From Pollutimonas sp036675275 (lineage in GTDB: Bacteria; Pseudomonadota; Gammaproteobacteria; Burkholderiales; Burkholderiaceae_B): a DNA stretch of 64,000 nucleotides. The position numbers were made by a program, and so were the translations under genes. The DNA lies in assembly GCA_036675275.1 (NCBI GenBank), contig JAKFFG010000005.1, positions 1-64,000 of the forward strand, written 5' to 3'. Below the pieces are notes generated by a model. The model searched no databases and was not told the DNA's origin. It was given only the letters and a program-made list of their open reading frames with translations. This document shows positions 34,549 through 42,807 of the stretch, piece by piece (positions within the stretch are counted from its first letter, which is position 1; every line of letters begins with the position of its first letter).

Positions 34549-34959
34549 ATGGACATCGAGCGCTTCAAACATCAACACACCGAAATTCTCGACGGTATCG
34601 CCACTCTTCGTAAATTTTCCCAGGCAGGTGTAAAAGAGCACGCGCATGAAATCGCCCATGCCGTCGTAGCCCTTAGCACCGTAGTCAAACTGCACCTGGC
34701 CATTGAAGATCGCATCCTGTACCCGGCCCTGCAAAACGGAAGCGATCCTAAGCTGTCGGAAATGGGCCGGGCTTATCAGGAAGACATGAAAGGCATCGCC
34801 TCCAGCTATATCGCATTTTCCCGTCAGTGGAGCTCGGCCGCCACCATTGCGGCAAAAGCGGAACAGTTTCGCAGCGAAGCCAATACGGTACTGAAAACCG
34901 TCTATACGCGCATGCTGAAGGAAAACAAAGAGTTCTATCCCGCTATCGAAACAATGTAG
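34549..34959 (+). CDS. Hemerythrin HHE-domain protein
   Basis: 136 residues. The metal-binding pattern is visible: H-Q-H near the start (RFKHQHTEILDGI), then H-A-H in the second helix, the H-L-x-I-E-D block (VKLHLAIEDRILYPAL), and C-terminal E-N-K-E-F-Y-P. Hemerythrins carry a non-heme diiron site that binds oxygen or nitric oxide. GGAAACTGAC provides a weak ribosome site for ATG 34549. It is divergent from a chemoreceptor gene, but the sequence does not prove a joint role. Confidence 0.8.
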   Translation: MDIERFKHQHTEILDGIATLRKFSQAGVKEHAHEIAHAVVALSTVVKLHLAIEDRILYPALQNGSDPKLSEMGRAYQEDMKGIASSYIAFSRQWSSAATIAAKAEQFRSEANTVLKTVYTRMLKENKEFYPAIETM

Positions 34960-34981
34960 ACAGCCGAATGCACGATGGCAT

Positions 34982-36265
34982 TCAACCGGCCGCCATCCCG
35001 CCCAGCAACCCGGGCAGCAAAGACAGCAGGTACAGAATCAACCCAACGCACCCGCCTACAAACGTGCCGTTGATGCGGATGTACTGCAAGTCCTTCCCGA
35101 TATTCAGCTCCACCTGGCGCGACATCTCCCTGGTGTCCCAGCCTTTGACCGTATCACTGATGTGCCGAGTGAGGAATTTGGCGAAGTCGGGCGCCATGCG
35201 TTGGGCTGCATATTCCATATGCGCGTTCAACGAATCGCGCAGATCCTTGTCATGAGCCACGGCCTGCCCTATCCAAAGTCCGGATGCAGCCACCTTCTCA
35301 TGCAATATTGATTCGGGCCGATCCAGGTCATTCTTCAACCAAGCACGCAAGCTGCCCCACAATTGATTGATGTAGGTATTGAGCGTTACATCGTTCTTGA
35401 GATACAGCTTGATTTCTTCGGCCTTTCTTGCGGTATCCGGATCGCTCTTCAGTCGGTCAATCAATTTATACACATACTCGTCAAACTCCTTGCGCAGAGC
35501 ATGCTTGTCATCGTTCACGATGTCATCGAGCACGGCGTTCACCGTCTCGGAAATCAATTGGGCACCGTGCTCTCCCAACCATGCGGTAGGCAGCAGTTTT
35601 TCTTTGCGCGGATGCTCACGCTTGATCCACTGAATGATTTGTTCGCAGATGAAATCGCGCGTCCCGGGCTTGTTCAACAGCGCCGTCAGTTGACCAATAC
35701 TCTGGTCCAGAAGCGCTTGATGGCGGCCATCTTTGGTGAGGCCATCCAATATGGTCCCTGCGGATAAGGACAGATCTATCTTGTCGATCGCTGCGTGGAT
35801 CGCATCTTTCATGAAAGACTGTATCCGGACATCGTCGATGAAATCCAGGACAGTGCGCAACAGCCTTGCCACATGCACGCTTAGGCGTTCGGTATTGGCC
35901 GGATCGGTCAGCCAGCCGGCAATCAACTGCGCCGGATCATGCTTTCTGATGAGGCCCACGATTGAAGAGGCATCCAGGAACTTTTCCTGGACAAAACTAG
36001 CGAGGTTATCGCCGATGCGATCTTTGTTTCGAGGGATGATCGCCGTGTGTTTGGATACGAAAGGAATAGGAATCCGCCTGAACAGCGCGGCCACCGCGAA
36101 CCAGTCTGCCAAGCCGCCCACCATAGCCGCTTCGGCCATCGCCTTGATACCCTGCGTCCAGACGTTATGCGGCGCAAAGAGCATTCCGATGAACAATACA
36201 GCGGCCACCAGCAACCAGCCGACAGCACGCCGCTTGGCCCTTCTAAGATCCGCCTCCTTATCCAT
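34982..36265 (-). CDS. DUF445 inner-membrane protein
   Basis: 427 residues. The N-terminal region (RAVGWLLVAAVLFIGMLFAP, ALFRRIPIPFVSKHTAIIPRNKDRIGDNLASFV) and the C-terminal TM segment (VGLILYLLSLLPGLLGG) match the DUF445 (YjiN-like) family. The central part is helical. The function is unknown for the family. It stops at the start of nothing recognisable, and begins one codon next to the GNAT-like gene stop (36266), so the two form an operon with the GNAT-like gene first. Confidence 0.85.
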   Translation of the reverse strand: MDKEADLRRAKRRAVGWLLVAAVLFIGMLFAPHNVWTQGIKAMAEAAMVGGLADWFAVAALFRRIPIPFVSKHTAIIPRNKDRIGDNLASFVQEKFLDASSIVGLIRKHDPAQLIAGWLTDPANTERLSVHVARLLRTVLDFIDDVRIQSFMKDAIHAAIDKIDLSLSAGTILDGLTKDGRHQALLDQSIGQLTALLNKPGTRDFICEQIIQWIKREHPRKEKLLPTAWLGEHGAQLISETVNAVLDDIVNDDKHALRKEFDEYVYKLIDRLKSDPDTARKAEEIKLYLKNDVTLNTYINQLWGSLRAWLKNDLDRPESILHEKVAASGLWIGQAVAHDKDLRDSLNAHMEYAAQRMAPDFAKFLTRHISDTVKGWDTREMSRQVELNIGKDLQYIRINGTFVGGCVGLILYLLSLLPGLLGGMAAG

Positions 36266-36667
36266 TCATGCCAAAACAGTGTCGTCGTTGATCTGCACCA
36301 TTTCATCGTTGCAGGAGCGCGCCCCGCGGCGCAGCAGGCGCTCGTAAAAGCCGGGCGTCATGTCGGTGACGAATACCTCGAAACCGCGCGTTTTGGCCGG
36401 AATGTATATCGCCCGAATCAGCTGTTTTCCCAGGCCCTGCCCTTTCATGACACCAGGGGTGCTGATACAACTGATGCGCACTTGCCTATCGTCCGGGATG
36501 ATCTTGAGCCGTAGCAGCGTCGCCCACGTGAGTTCGCTGTCGTCCTGCTGGCACTTCACTTCAATTTCGCCCGATTGAATATCGAACTTGTGGCTGCTTA
36601 GCTTGGCAAGATAAGGCGCCAGCACAGACTTTACGTTGTCCAGAATTTCCGTATTCAGGTCAGTCAT
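36266..36667 (-). CDS. GNAT-like acetyltransferase-fold protein
   Basis: 133 residues starting MTDLNTEILDNVKSVL. The central block VRISCISTPGVMKGQGLGKQLIRAIYI contains the R/Q-x-x-G-x-G acetyl-CoA loop (GQGLGKQLI) of GNAT proteins, followed by a strand and GFYERLLRRGA near the end. The usual N-terminal half of a GNAT is short. An N-acetyltransferase acting on an unknown amine is the best guess. The gene ends directly before the DUF445 gene (stop at 36266, next start 36265), and the two are likely translated together. ATG 36682 is an alternative start. Confidence 0.6.
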   Translation of the reverse strand: MTDLNTEILDNVKSVLAPYLAKLSSHKFDIQSGEIEVKCQQDDSELTWATLLRLKIIPDDRQVRISCISTPGVMKGQGLGKQLIRAIYIPAKTRGFEVFVTDMTPGFYERLLRRGARSCNDEMVQINDDTVLA

Positions 36668-37029
36668 GATGTGTCCGTCCATATTCCCTGTGTCGTTGAT
36701 GGGCCGTGGTGTGACGCCTGTGCTGCTGCCGTTTCACGATAGAAACAAACGTGAGTGCCGTCAAGGGCTAATGCTATGCGCTGGAGTTTACGCTGCCAAT
36801 CTAATCGAAAATATGTGTTGTGTCATTTAGCCCTCAACGTTCGCCAGAAAATATTACAAGTGCTTCGCCCTAAAGTTCCTTGGGGCTCCGCCGTTAATGC
36901 CTATGAACAGGATGAAACCGGCTTTGCTTTACTCGGTACCAGGCAGCACACCACGCAAAACAGGCTTTTTTCTTCTTGGCAACCAGGCGGAGCTAGATTC
37001 GCCGCACTTATTTCCCTCAGGAGCTACAA
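36668..37029. other. fliC upstream region
   Basis: No gene is supported. It carries the sigma-28 promoter at 36871-36897 and a leader of about 125 nt before fliC (AGGAG six bases before ATG 37030). Confidence 0.6.
36871..36897 (+). promoter_or_regulatory. Sigma-28 (FliA) promoter of fliC
   Basis: TAAA (36871-36874), exactly 15 bp, GCCGTTAA (36890-36897). The known sigma-28 consensus is TAAA-N15-GCCGATAA; 11 of the 12 specified bases match. It lies in the right place to give a flagellin message. Confidence 0.88.
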
Positions 37030-38478
37030 ATGGCTGTTATTAACACCAACTCGCTTTCCCTGATTGCACAAGGCAATCTGAGCAAATCCCAATCCGCACT
37101 GGGCACCGCCATTGAGCGCCTGTCGTCCGGTATGCGAATCAACAGCGCCAAAGACGACGCTGCTGGTCAAGCTATTGCCAACCGCTTCACGGCCAACATC
37201 AAGGGCCTGACACAAGCCACTCGCAATGCCAATGACGGTATCTCGATCGCGCAAACGACCGAAGGTTCGCTGAATGAAATCAACAACAACTTGCAACGCA
37301 TTCGCGAATTGTCGGTACAAGCTTCTAACGGCACCAATTCAGCTTCCGACTTGAAATCGATTCAAGATGAAATCGGTCAACGTCTGAGCGAAATTGATCG
37401 CGTGTCGGAACAGACCCAATTCAACGGCGTCAAAGTACTGGCCAACGACAATAGCCTGAAGATTCAGGTCGGATCAAACGACAACGAGACTATCAGCATC
37501 AATCTGAAGCAGATTACGTCGGAAACACTGGGCCTCGATGGCTTCAATATTCAAACAGCGCCTCAATTGAAAGCAGTCGATCGCGGCTATGTTAGCGACA
37601 CGACAAATACATTGACCGCTCCATTGCCAGCTGCCGTTCAAGCAGCTAACAGTGATGCAACGTCCACAACTGACGGCACGATTCATTTCAACGATAAAAA
37701 TGGCGAATCGTTCATTAAAGTTACGGGTTCCACCGATTCTAGTCTGGATGGCTATTACGCTGTAACAACGGATGCTACTGGTGCTGTGGCAATTACCGGA
37801 ACAGCTCCAGCCGTCTCGCAGCCCGATCCAGCTGGTTTGAAAGCAATTACTAATCACCAAGTAGCTTCGACTACCTTTGGTGCGGACGCTGCAACCGCTT
37901 CGATTACTTCACCTAAGCTCGTCTCAATTACTAATGAAGACGGCACAGATTCGGGCATCTTGGCTATCCAGGATCAGGACGGAAATCTGTATGCAGCGGA
38001 AATAGCTACAGATGGTGAAATCTCGGTCAAGACGATAGACTACACTGACGCAAGCGGTACGGCTGTGACCGACGCGCTGGTACGTATTGGAGGTCTTGAC
38101 GGCAAAACAGAAGTAGTGAGCGATAACGGCAAAACCTACGACGCAGCCGCTCTGGATACACGTGATCTTAGTAAAGATAATGTTGCCTCTATTGCTACCG
38201 CAACAAAAGATCCGCTTGCAGCTGTCGACGCAGCGTTAAGCAAGGTCGACTCTCTGCGTGGCGAACTCGGTGCTGTACAAAACCGTTTTCAATCGACGAT
38301 CGCTAACTTGAACAACACGGTGACCAACTTGTCCTCAGCTCGTTCACGCATCGAAGATGCTGACTACGCTGTTGAAGTCTCGAACATGACACGTGCTCAG
38401 ATTCTGCAACAAGCTGGTACCTCGGTATTGGCCCAAGCCAACCAGGTCCCACAATCGGTATTGTCCCTGTTGGGTTAA
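37030..38478 (+). CDS. fliC: Flagellin
   Basis: 482 residues. The N-terminal 140 (MAVINTNSLSLIAQGNLSKS ... RIRELSVQASNGTNS) and the C-terminal 100 (NRFQSTIANLNNTVTNLSSA ... SVLAQANQVPQSVLSLLG) are the conserved coiled-coil D0/D1 regions. Between them (about 170-390) is the variable surface domain, rich in Ala, Thr, Asp and Ser and lower in G+C than its neighbours. The subunit polymerises as the filament and is exported by the type III apparatus encoded from 45.6 kb. AGGAG precedes the ATG. It is driven by a sigma-28 promoter and ended by a terminator at 38559-38595. Confidence 0.97.
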   Translation: MAVINTNSLSLIAQGNLSKSQSALGTAIERLSSGMRINSAKDDAAGQAIANRFTANIKGLTQATRNANDGISIAQTTEGSLNEINNNLQRIRELSVQASNGTNSASDLKSIQDEIGQRLSEIDRVSEQTQFNGVKVLANDNSLKIQVGSNDNETISINLKQITSETLGLDGFNIQTAPQLKAVDRGYVSDTTNTLTAPLPAAVQAANSDATSTTDGTIHFNDKNGESFIKVTGSTDSSLDGYYAVTTDATGAVAITGTAPAVSQPDPAGLKAITNHQVASTTFGADAATASITSPKLVSITNEDGTDSGILAIQDQDGNLYAAEIATDGEISVKTIDYTDASGTAVTDALVRIGGLDGKTEVVSDNGKTYDAAALDTRDLSKDNVASIATATKDPLAAVDAALSKVDSLRGELGAVQNRFQSTIANLNNTVTNLSSARSRIEDADYAVEVSNMTRAQILQQAGTSVLAQANQVPQSVLSLLG

Positions 38479-38558
38479 TACAAGGCAGAATAGCCAGGGA
38501 AAGATTCGAAAGTATCAAGACTACTCCTTGGTTATTCAGCAATGATCGCTGCAGTTTC

Positions 38559-38595
38559 AAACCGCCATCGGCTTTAAGTCTTTGGCGGTTTTTTT
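38559..38595 (+). terminator. Rho-independent terminator of fliC
   Basis: Stem AAACCGCCA (38559-38567) with TGGCGGTTT (38583-38591), followed by an uninterrupted T-run to 38595. Confidence 0.9.
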
Positions 38596-38642
38596 CCCGT
38601 AGGAACTGGACGACCCTCGCACGGTCGAACGCGATTGCCTGA

Positions 38643-38676
38643 CGCCGCTTCAACTAAAGTTGCAGTTGAAGCGGCG
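38643..38676. repeat. 13-bp inverted repeat, 8-nt spacer
   Basis: CGCCGCTTCAACT (38643-38655) and AGTTGAAGCGGCG (38664-38676), spacer AAAGTTGC. Without T-tract. It lies in the gene-free stretch; possible remnant of an element end, a regulator site or a secondary terminator. Confidence 0.6.
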
Positions 38677-39017
38677 ATCTACTGATCGGAAAACCGAGAC
38701 AAGCCGGTGCCGTATCATCGTCAGTATGGATCGCGTTGCCGCCCAGCAGCCGCTTTTTCAATCGAGGGACTGTATGATAAGCACGGCCAAGAAGCTGGCC
38801 TTTGCTTGCCCAGCCGCCTGAAAGCCGAACTCGGCGGTTGGGCCGAACCACATGCGCAGACATAAGACGAAGCGGTTGATGCGCTGACGCATGCTGGAGG
38901 CGTTTGTAGCGGGAACTCGGTGATTTAGGAAAAAATCTTATTCGCACCGATCAGTCGGCTCGCTTTTAAGCCTTGAGCACCTCGGCCAGCGCAGCTTTCT
39001 CATTGTCCTCGTCATCT

Positions 39018-39785
39018 TCAAAGCAATGTTTGAAATTCGGTGAGATCAGGGCCTTCTTGCCAGCTATCCTTCGAGAGAGTCGCACGAATCCGAGCCACTG
39101 CCTGCGACCGGAGCTGAGATACTCTACCCTCGGTTATACCCAGCACGGCGGCGATTTCTTTCTGGTTCAGGTCTTGTTCAAACTGCAGCGACAACAACAG
39201 TTGTTCTCGTTCCGGTAGGCCCTTGATGGCATCGGTCAATGCATGGCGCAAACCTTGCGACACAAGCTGATTCAAGGGGTTGGCTCCATGTCCTTGTTCC
39301 TCACTCCCGTCACGAAGGTGCGCACGGTCTAAGGGATGCGAAGACTCATCGCCGTTGCGCGCGAGATCTTCATAGTGAATAATCTGCACACCCCGGGCGT
39401 CTTCCAGCAATTCCTGGTATTCAGACAACGGCATATTCAGTTCTTCGGCAATTTCGGTCTCTGTGGCCGGGCGAAGCAACCGATGACTAAGTTGCTGAAT
39501 AGCCTGCTCTATGCTTTTGGTTTTGCTGCGTACGCTACGCGGCAGCCAATCCTGGCTACGTAGCTCGTCCAGCATGGCGCCGCGAATACGGGTGACAGCG
39601 TAAGTCTCAAATTGAGCCTCGGCGGTTTGCTGGTAGCGCCGCACAGCGTCCAGCAGGCCCATCATGCCTGCTTGCATCAGGTCGTCGAGCTCCACGCTGG
39701 CAGGCAATTTGGCAACAAGCTGCAAGGCCAGACGGCGCACCATAGGAGCGTACTGCCCGACAAGGATATCTTCGGAACAAGGCAT
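39018..39785 (-). CDS. fliA: Flagellar sigma factor sigma-28
   Basis: 255 residues. Region 2 (YAPMVRRLALQLVAKLPASVELDDLMQAGMMGLLDAVRRY) and region 4 (LPEREQLLLSLQFEQDLNQKEIAAVLGITEGRVSQLRSQAVARIR) are intact and of the FliA type. It directs RNA polymerase to late flagellar and chemotaxis promoters, of which three good matches are in this window (36871, 39902, 40447). Its own promoter was not identified. It is divergent from flaG. Whether the anti-sigma factor FlgM is nearby cannot be seen here. Confidence 0.95.
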   Translation of the reverse strand: MPCSEDILVGQYAPMVRRLALQLVAKLPASVELDDLMQAGMMGLLDAVRRYQQTAEAQFETYAVTRIRGAMLDELRSQDWLPRSVRSKTKSIEQAIQQLSHRLLRPATETEIAEELNMPLSEYQELLEDARGVQIIHYEDLARNGDESSHPLDRAHLRDGSEEQGHGANPLNQLVSQGLRHALTDAIKGLPEREQLLLSLQFEQDLNQKEIAAVLGITEGRVSQLRSQAVARIRATLSKDSWQEGPDLTEFQTLL

Positions 39786-39901
39786 GCGGAATCAATAAAC
39801 CAAACGAACAGAATGCCTATTGTGGCCGGTTACCAAGCAGGACGTTGTGCTAATCAGTTAGGTTTTTGCTTGCCAATTCAGCTTATTAAGGCTAATTGCC
39901 A

Positions 39902-39928
39902 TAAAGAATTTTGACAGCGTGCCGTTAT
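39902..39928 (+). promoter_or_regulatory. Sigma-28 promoter of flaG
   Basis: TAAA (39902-39905), 15 bp, GCCGTTAT (39921-39928): 10 of the 12 specified bases match the consensus. The flaG ATG is 87 bp further. Confidence 0.82.
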
Positions 39929-40014
39929 TAGGCGGTATCAGGCGCGACGCGTGGAAGTGAGTTGTCGCTGGCGCACTATACATCGCATAATAATTCTCTG
40001 GAGCACCAATAATA

Positions 40015-40413
40015 ATGGTTAACCCTATCAGTGCAAATGTGGGAGTTCAGCCGTATGTTCCGGCTGCAGTTGATTTTCAACGCCCAGTCTCCATTCCCGA
40101 GCCGGCTGTTCAGGTTACCGCCACAGAAAAGAACGTGGGCAGCGGCAGCGCCAGCACAGCTCCGCATCATGAACAGCATCAGGGCGAAAACCCTACCACC
40201 CTGGATATGGCGCTTGAACAGATCAACGATACGATGAAAGCCTGGTCCACGGGCTTGGAATTCAATATCGATCCGGAGCTGCAACGCGTCGTCGTGTCCA
40301 TTATCGACAACGCAACAGGAGAAGTGTTGCGTACCGTGCCAAGCGACGCCGTCATTCGTGTCGCGAAAACAATTGTGCAGTTGCAAGGCATGGCCGTAAA
40401 CACCAAGGCATAG
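40015..40413 (+). CDS. flaG: FlaG protein
   Basis: 132 residues. After a low-complexity N-terminal half comes the FlaG domain: LEFNIDPELQRVVVSIIDNATGEVLRTVPSDAVIRVAKTI, with the characteristic D-x-x-T-G-E-V-x-R-x-V-P/I pattern. FlaG influences filament length in other bacteria; the exact mechanism is open. It is the first gene of the cap/chaperone block and has its own sigma-28 promoter. GGAG lies about 11 nt before the ATG, rather far. Confidence 0.88.
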   Translation: MVNPISANVGVQPYVPAAVDFQRPVSIPEPAVQVTATEKNVGSGSASTAPHHEQHQGENPTTLDMALEQINDTMKAWSTGLEFNIDPELQRVVVSIIDNATGEVLRTVPSDAVIRVAKTIVQLQGMAVNTKA

Positions 40414-40446
40414 CAGCTTTGTCTCGCAGGTTCCGAGGCAAACGAT

Positions 40447-40473
40447 TAAAAAGCCTCAGCATATAACCGTTAT
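40447..40473 (+). promoter_or_regulatory. Sigma-28-like promoter of fliD
   Basis: TAAA (40447-40450), 15 bp, ACCGTTAT (40466-40473): 9 of the 12 specified bases match. It lies 56 bp before the fliD start. Confidence 0.6.
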
Positions 40474-40528
40474 CGCAAGCATTGAATCGTATTAATCGGC
40501 CGCACAATATCGGCACTGGGAGTTTATT

Positions 40529-41908
40529 ATGGGCATTTCATCTATTGGCGTGGGTTCCGGTCTGGATCTCGAAGCGCTGCTTCTCGATTTGCGAGCAGCT
40601 GAAAACACCGCGCTGGCCGCCATCAATACCAAGGCAGAGACAGCGCAAAATCGTTTCACGGCCTACGGCACGGTAAAAGGAGCTATTGAAATGCTCAATA
40701 CCGCTGCGGCGGCCCTGGGCAAGGCCGAGACGTTTGGTGCGCTTAAAACGAGTGTCACAGGCGACGGATTTACCGCCACGTCTTCCAACAAGGCCATCGC
40801 GGGGCAGTACAGCATTCAGGTAAATGTACTTGCCACGTCCCAAACGCTCACCAGTGCCGGCCAGGCCAACCGTAGCACCGCGCTGGCTTCCGGTACGGGC
40901 ACAGTCGACGTCCAGATCACTGTCAATGGCGAAACCAAGACACTATCACTGAGTCAGGCCGACACATCGCTTGACGGCATTGTAAAAGCCATTAATAGCG
41001 ATTCCAGTCTGGGGCTTAGTGCCACACTGGTCAACGATGGCTCGGCAAATCCGCACCGCTTGCTGCTGACAGCCAGTAGCACGGGAGAAGCCGCCTCCAT
41101 TACAAAAATTGAAACGGCGGACGCCGGGTTGCAAGGCGTGATTGGCTTCACCAAAGGTACCGCCAGCCCACTTACTGAAGCGGCAGCCACAAACGCTGCA
41201 CTGACCATCAATGGTATTGCCATCACCAGTGAAACCAACACCATCGAGAATGCCATAGAAGGCGTAACGCTTACGCTATCCAAAAAGACAACGGAAGCCG
41301 GGTCCCTGATCATAACGCGCGACGATTCCGTAACAACCAAGGCGGTTACTGCATTCGTCACTGCCTTCAACAGCTTGCAGACCACCATCCGGGCCCTTAC
41401 GTCGTACAACGTGGACAATAACCAAGGCAGCCCCCTGACGGGTGACAGCCTGGCGCGACGCGTGCAGACGCAGGTTCGGGAAGCATTGAACGTAGCCAGC
41501 GCTTCGAACGGTATAGGGTCGCTCTCGCAACTTGGCATCACCACCAGCATTACCGACGGCACACTTACGGTCGACTCAACAAAACTCGCCGCCGCACTGA
41601 AAGACAACCTGGCAGGCGTGCAGGAATTGTTCGCGGGCGAGAATGGCATCGGCGCACAAATGACCAAGGTTGCTGATGAATTCATAAAAACCGGCGGAAC
41701 AATTAGTACGGCACAAGACAGTGTCACCGCCATGCTGAAAAACCTGGAGGATCAGTACGATACGACGTCGGACAGGATCGAAACCAAGATGGCGCAGTAC
41801 AAAAGGCAGTTCACCGCCCTGGATACCATGGTGGCGCAAATGAATTCCTTGAGCAGCTACTTGACGACCCAGCTGGAAGCACTGGGTAACATGAACAAAA
41901 AAGATTAA
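40529..41908 (+). CDS. fliD: Filament cap protein
   Basis: 459 residues. The N-terminal start GISSIGVGSGLDLEALLLDL is the standard FliD_N block (S-x-G-x-G-S-G-L-D), and the C-terminal coiled coil (ALDTMVAQMNSLSSYLTTQL) matches FliD_C. It forms the pentameric cap that folds flagellin at the filament tip. It is exported and needs FliT as its chaperone, encoded 3' in the same block. The central part is Thr/Ala rich. Confidence 0.95.
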   Translation: MGISSIGVGSGLDLEALLLDLRAAENTALAAINTKAETAQNRFTAYGTVKGAIEMLNTAAAALGKAETFGALKTSVTGDGFTATSSNKAIAGQYSIQVNVLATSQTLTSAGQANRSTALASGTGTVDVQITVNGETKTLSLSQADTSLDGIVKAINSDSSLGLSATLVNDGSANPHRLLLTASSTGEAASITKIETADAGLQGVIGFTKGTASPLTEAAATNAALTINGIAITSETNTIENAIEGVTLTLSKKTTEAGSLIITRDDSVTTKAVTAFVTAFNSLQTTIRALTSYNVDNNQGSPLTGDSLARRVQTQVREALNVASASNGIGSLSQLGITTSITDGTLTVDSTKLAAALKDNLAGVQELFAGENGIGAQMTKVADEFIKTGGTISTAQDSVTAMLKNLEDQYDTTSDRIETKMAQYKRQFTALDTMVAQMNSLSSYLTTQLEALGNMNKKD

Positions 41909-41911
41909 GCC

Positions 41912-42346
41912 ATGAACCATTCCCCCGCCCGAGGCCCACGCCGACAGCACTCGATCCAGGCTTATGCCAATGTAGGGCTACAGACCGAGGTATTCAGTGC
42001 CAGTCCCGAACGCTTGATTACCTTGTTGTTCAATGGCGCCCAGGCGGCGATTTTGAAGGCTAGGCTCTATATGGAAAGCAACAATATCGAGGGCCGAGGT
42101 ATGAGTATATCCAAGGCGATTGATATTGTTGACTCCGGCCTGAAAGCCAGTGTCGACAAGAACACAGGCGGCGAACTGGCCACTAATCTTATCGCCACCT
42201 ACGACCTGATCATAAGAAACCTGCTTCTGGCTAATCTGAATAACGACCCGGAAAAACTTGCACTGGCCGAACGCATGCTGGTCGATATAGGAAGCGCCTG
42301 GCGCGAGGCGGTGGACCCGTTACCGTCAGAAGCCGTTGCAGAATAA
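41912..42346 (+). CDS. fliS: Flagellin export chaperone FliS
   Basis: 144 residues. AYANVGLQTEVFSASPERLITLLFNGAQAAILKAR is the canonical FliS start, and the later NLIATYDLIIRNLLLANLNND-type helix follows. FliS binds the disordered C-terminus of flagellin in the cytoplasm and prevents early polymerisation. It starts 3 bp after fliD. Confidence 0.95.
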   Translation: MNHSPARGPRRQHSIQAYANVGLQTEVFSASPERLITLLFNGAQAAILKARLYMESNNIEGRGMSISKAIDIVDSGLKASVDKNTGGELATNLIATYDLIIRNLLLANLNNDPEKLALAERMLVDIGSAWREAVDPLPSEAVAE

Positions 42347-42465
42347 GGCCTAGGCCGTTTGTCTACTTTATAACCATAGTATTTAGATCTTTAATATCAT
42401 ACGCTTGTGTCAGCTCGCAGACATATGCTCATTTTACAATCGCTACTCCCGTCGATAACAGCCCA

Positions 42466-42804
42466 ATGACTTCACCTATCAGCGTTACCAACACCGTACT
42501 GCGTCAGTACGAAATCATTGCCGGCATTTCCAGCCGCATGTTGACCGAAGCACGCTCGGACAATTGGGATATGGTTGTAGCCCTGGGCGAACAGTACCAG
42601 GACGCGGTTGAGTCCTTGCGCACCATCTCGCCTCTTAGCGATGCAGACCGTGAATTGCGTAGAGATCTGCTGACCAAGATTCTTGAAGACGATGCCAATA
42701 TACGCATGCTGGCAGCCCCGGAACTCGGCCGGCTCAGTATGCTGCTGACCAATATGCGCCGTCAGCAAACCGTGTTGCAAGCCTACTCAAGCAACGCAGC
42801 ATAA
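42466..42804 (+). CDS. fliT: FliT-type export chaperone
   Basis: 112 residues, entirely helical: ILRQYEIIAGISSRMLTEARSDNWD-type start and LRRDLLTKILEDDANIRMLAAPEL. The length and position after fliS fit FliT, the chaperone of the cap protein FliD; sequence identity between FliT proteins is low, so the call rests partly on context. A 119-bp gap separates it from fliS, where I saw no clear promoter. Confidence 0.82.
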   Translation: MTSPISVTNTVLRQYEIIAGISSRMLTEARSDNWDMVVALGEQYQDAVESLRTISPLSDADRELRRDLLTKILEDDANIRMLAAPELGRLSMLLTNMRRQQTVLQAYSSNAA

Positions 42805-42807
42805 GTC

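Larger units (their letters stand above)
38479..39017. other. Gene-free stretch between fliC and fliA
   Basis: Besides the fliC terminator there is a 13-bp inverted repeat at 38643-38676. Both strands have short open frames (for example 38654-38947 minus) with neither ribosome site nor recognisable family; I could not support a gene. It may be remnant DNA. Confidence 0.45.

Noticed and set aside
38654..38947. 97-codon minus-strand frame between fliC and fliA
   Set aside because: No ribosome site, no domain, Arg/Ser-rich translation without hydrophobic core.
42347..42465. Possible sigma-28 promoter before fliT (GTCGATAA)
   Set aside because: No TAAA element at the correct distance; left unassigned.
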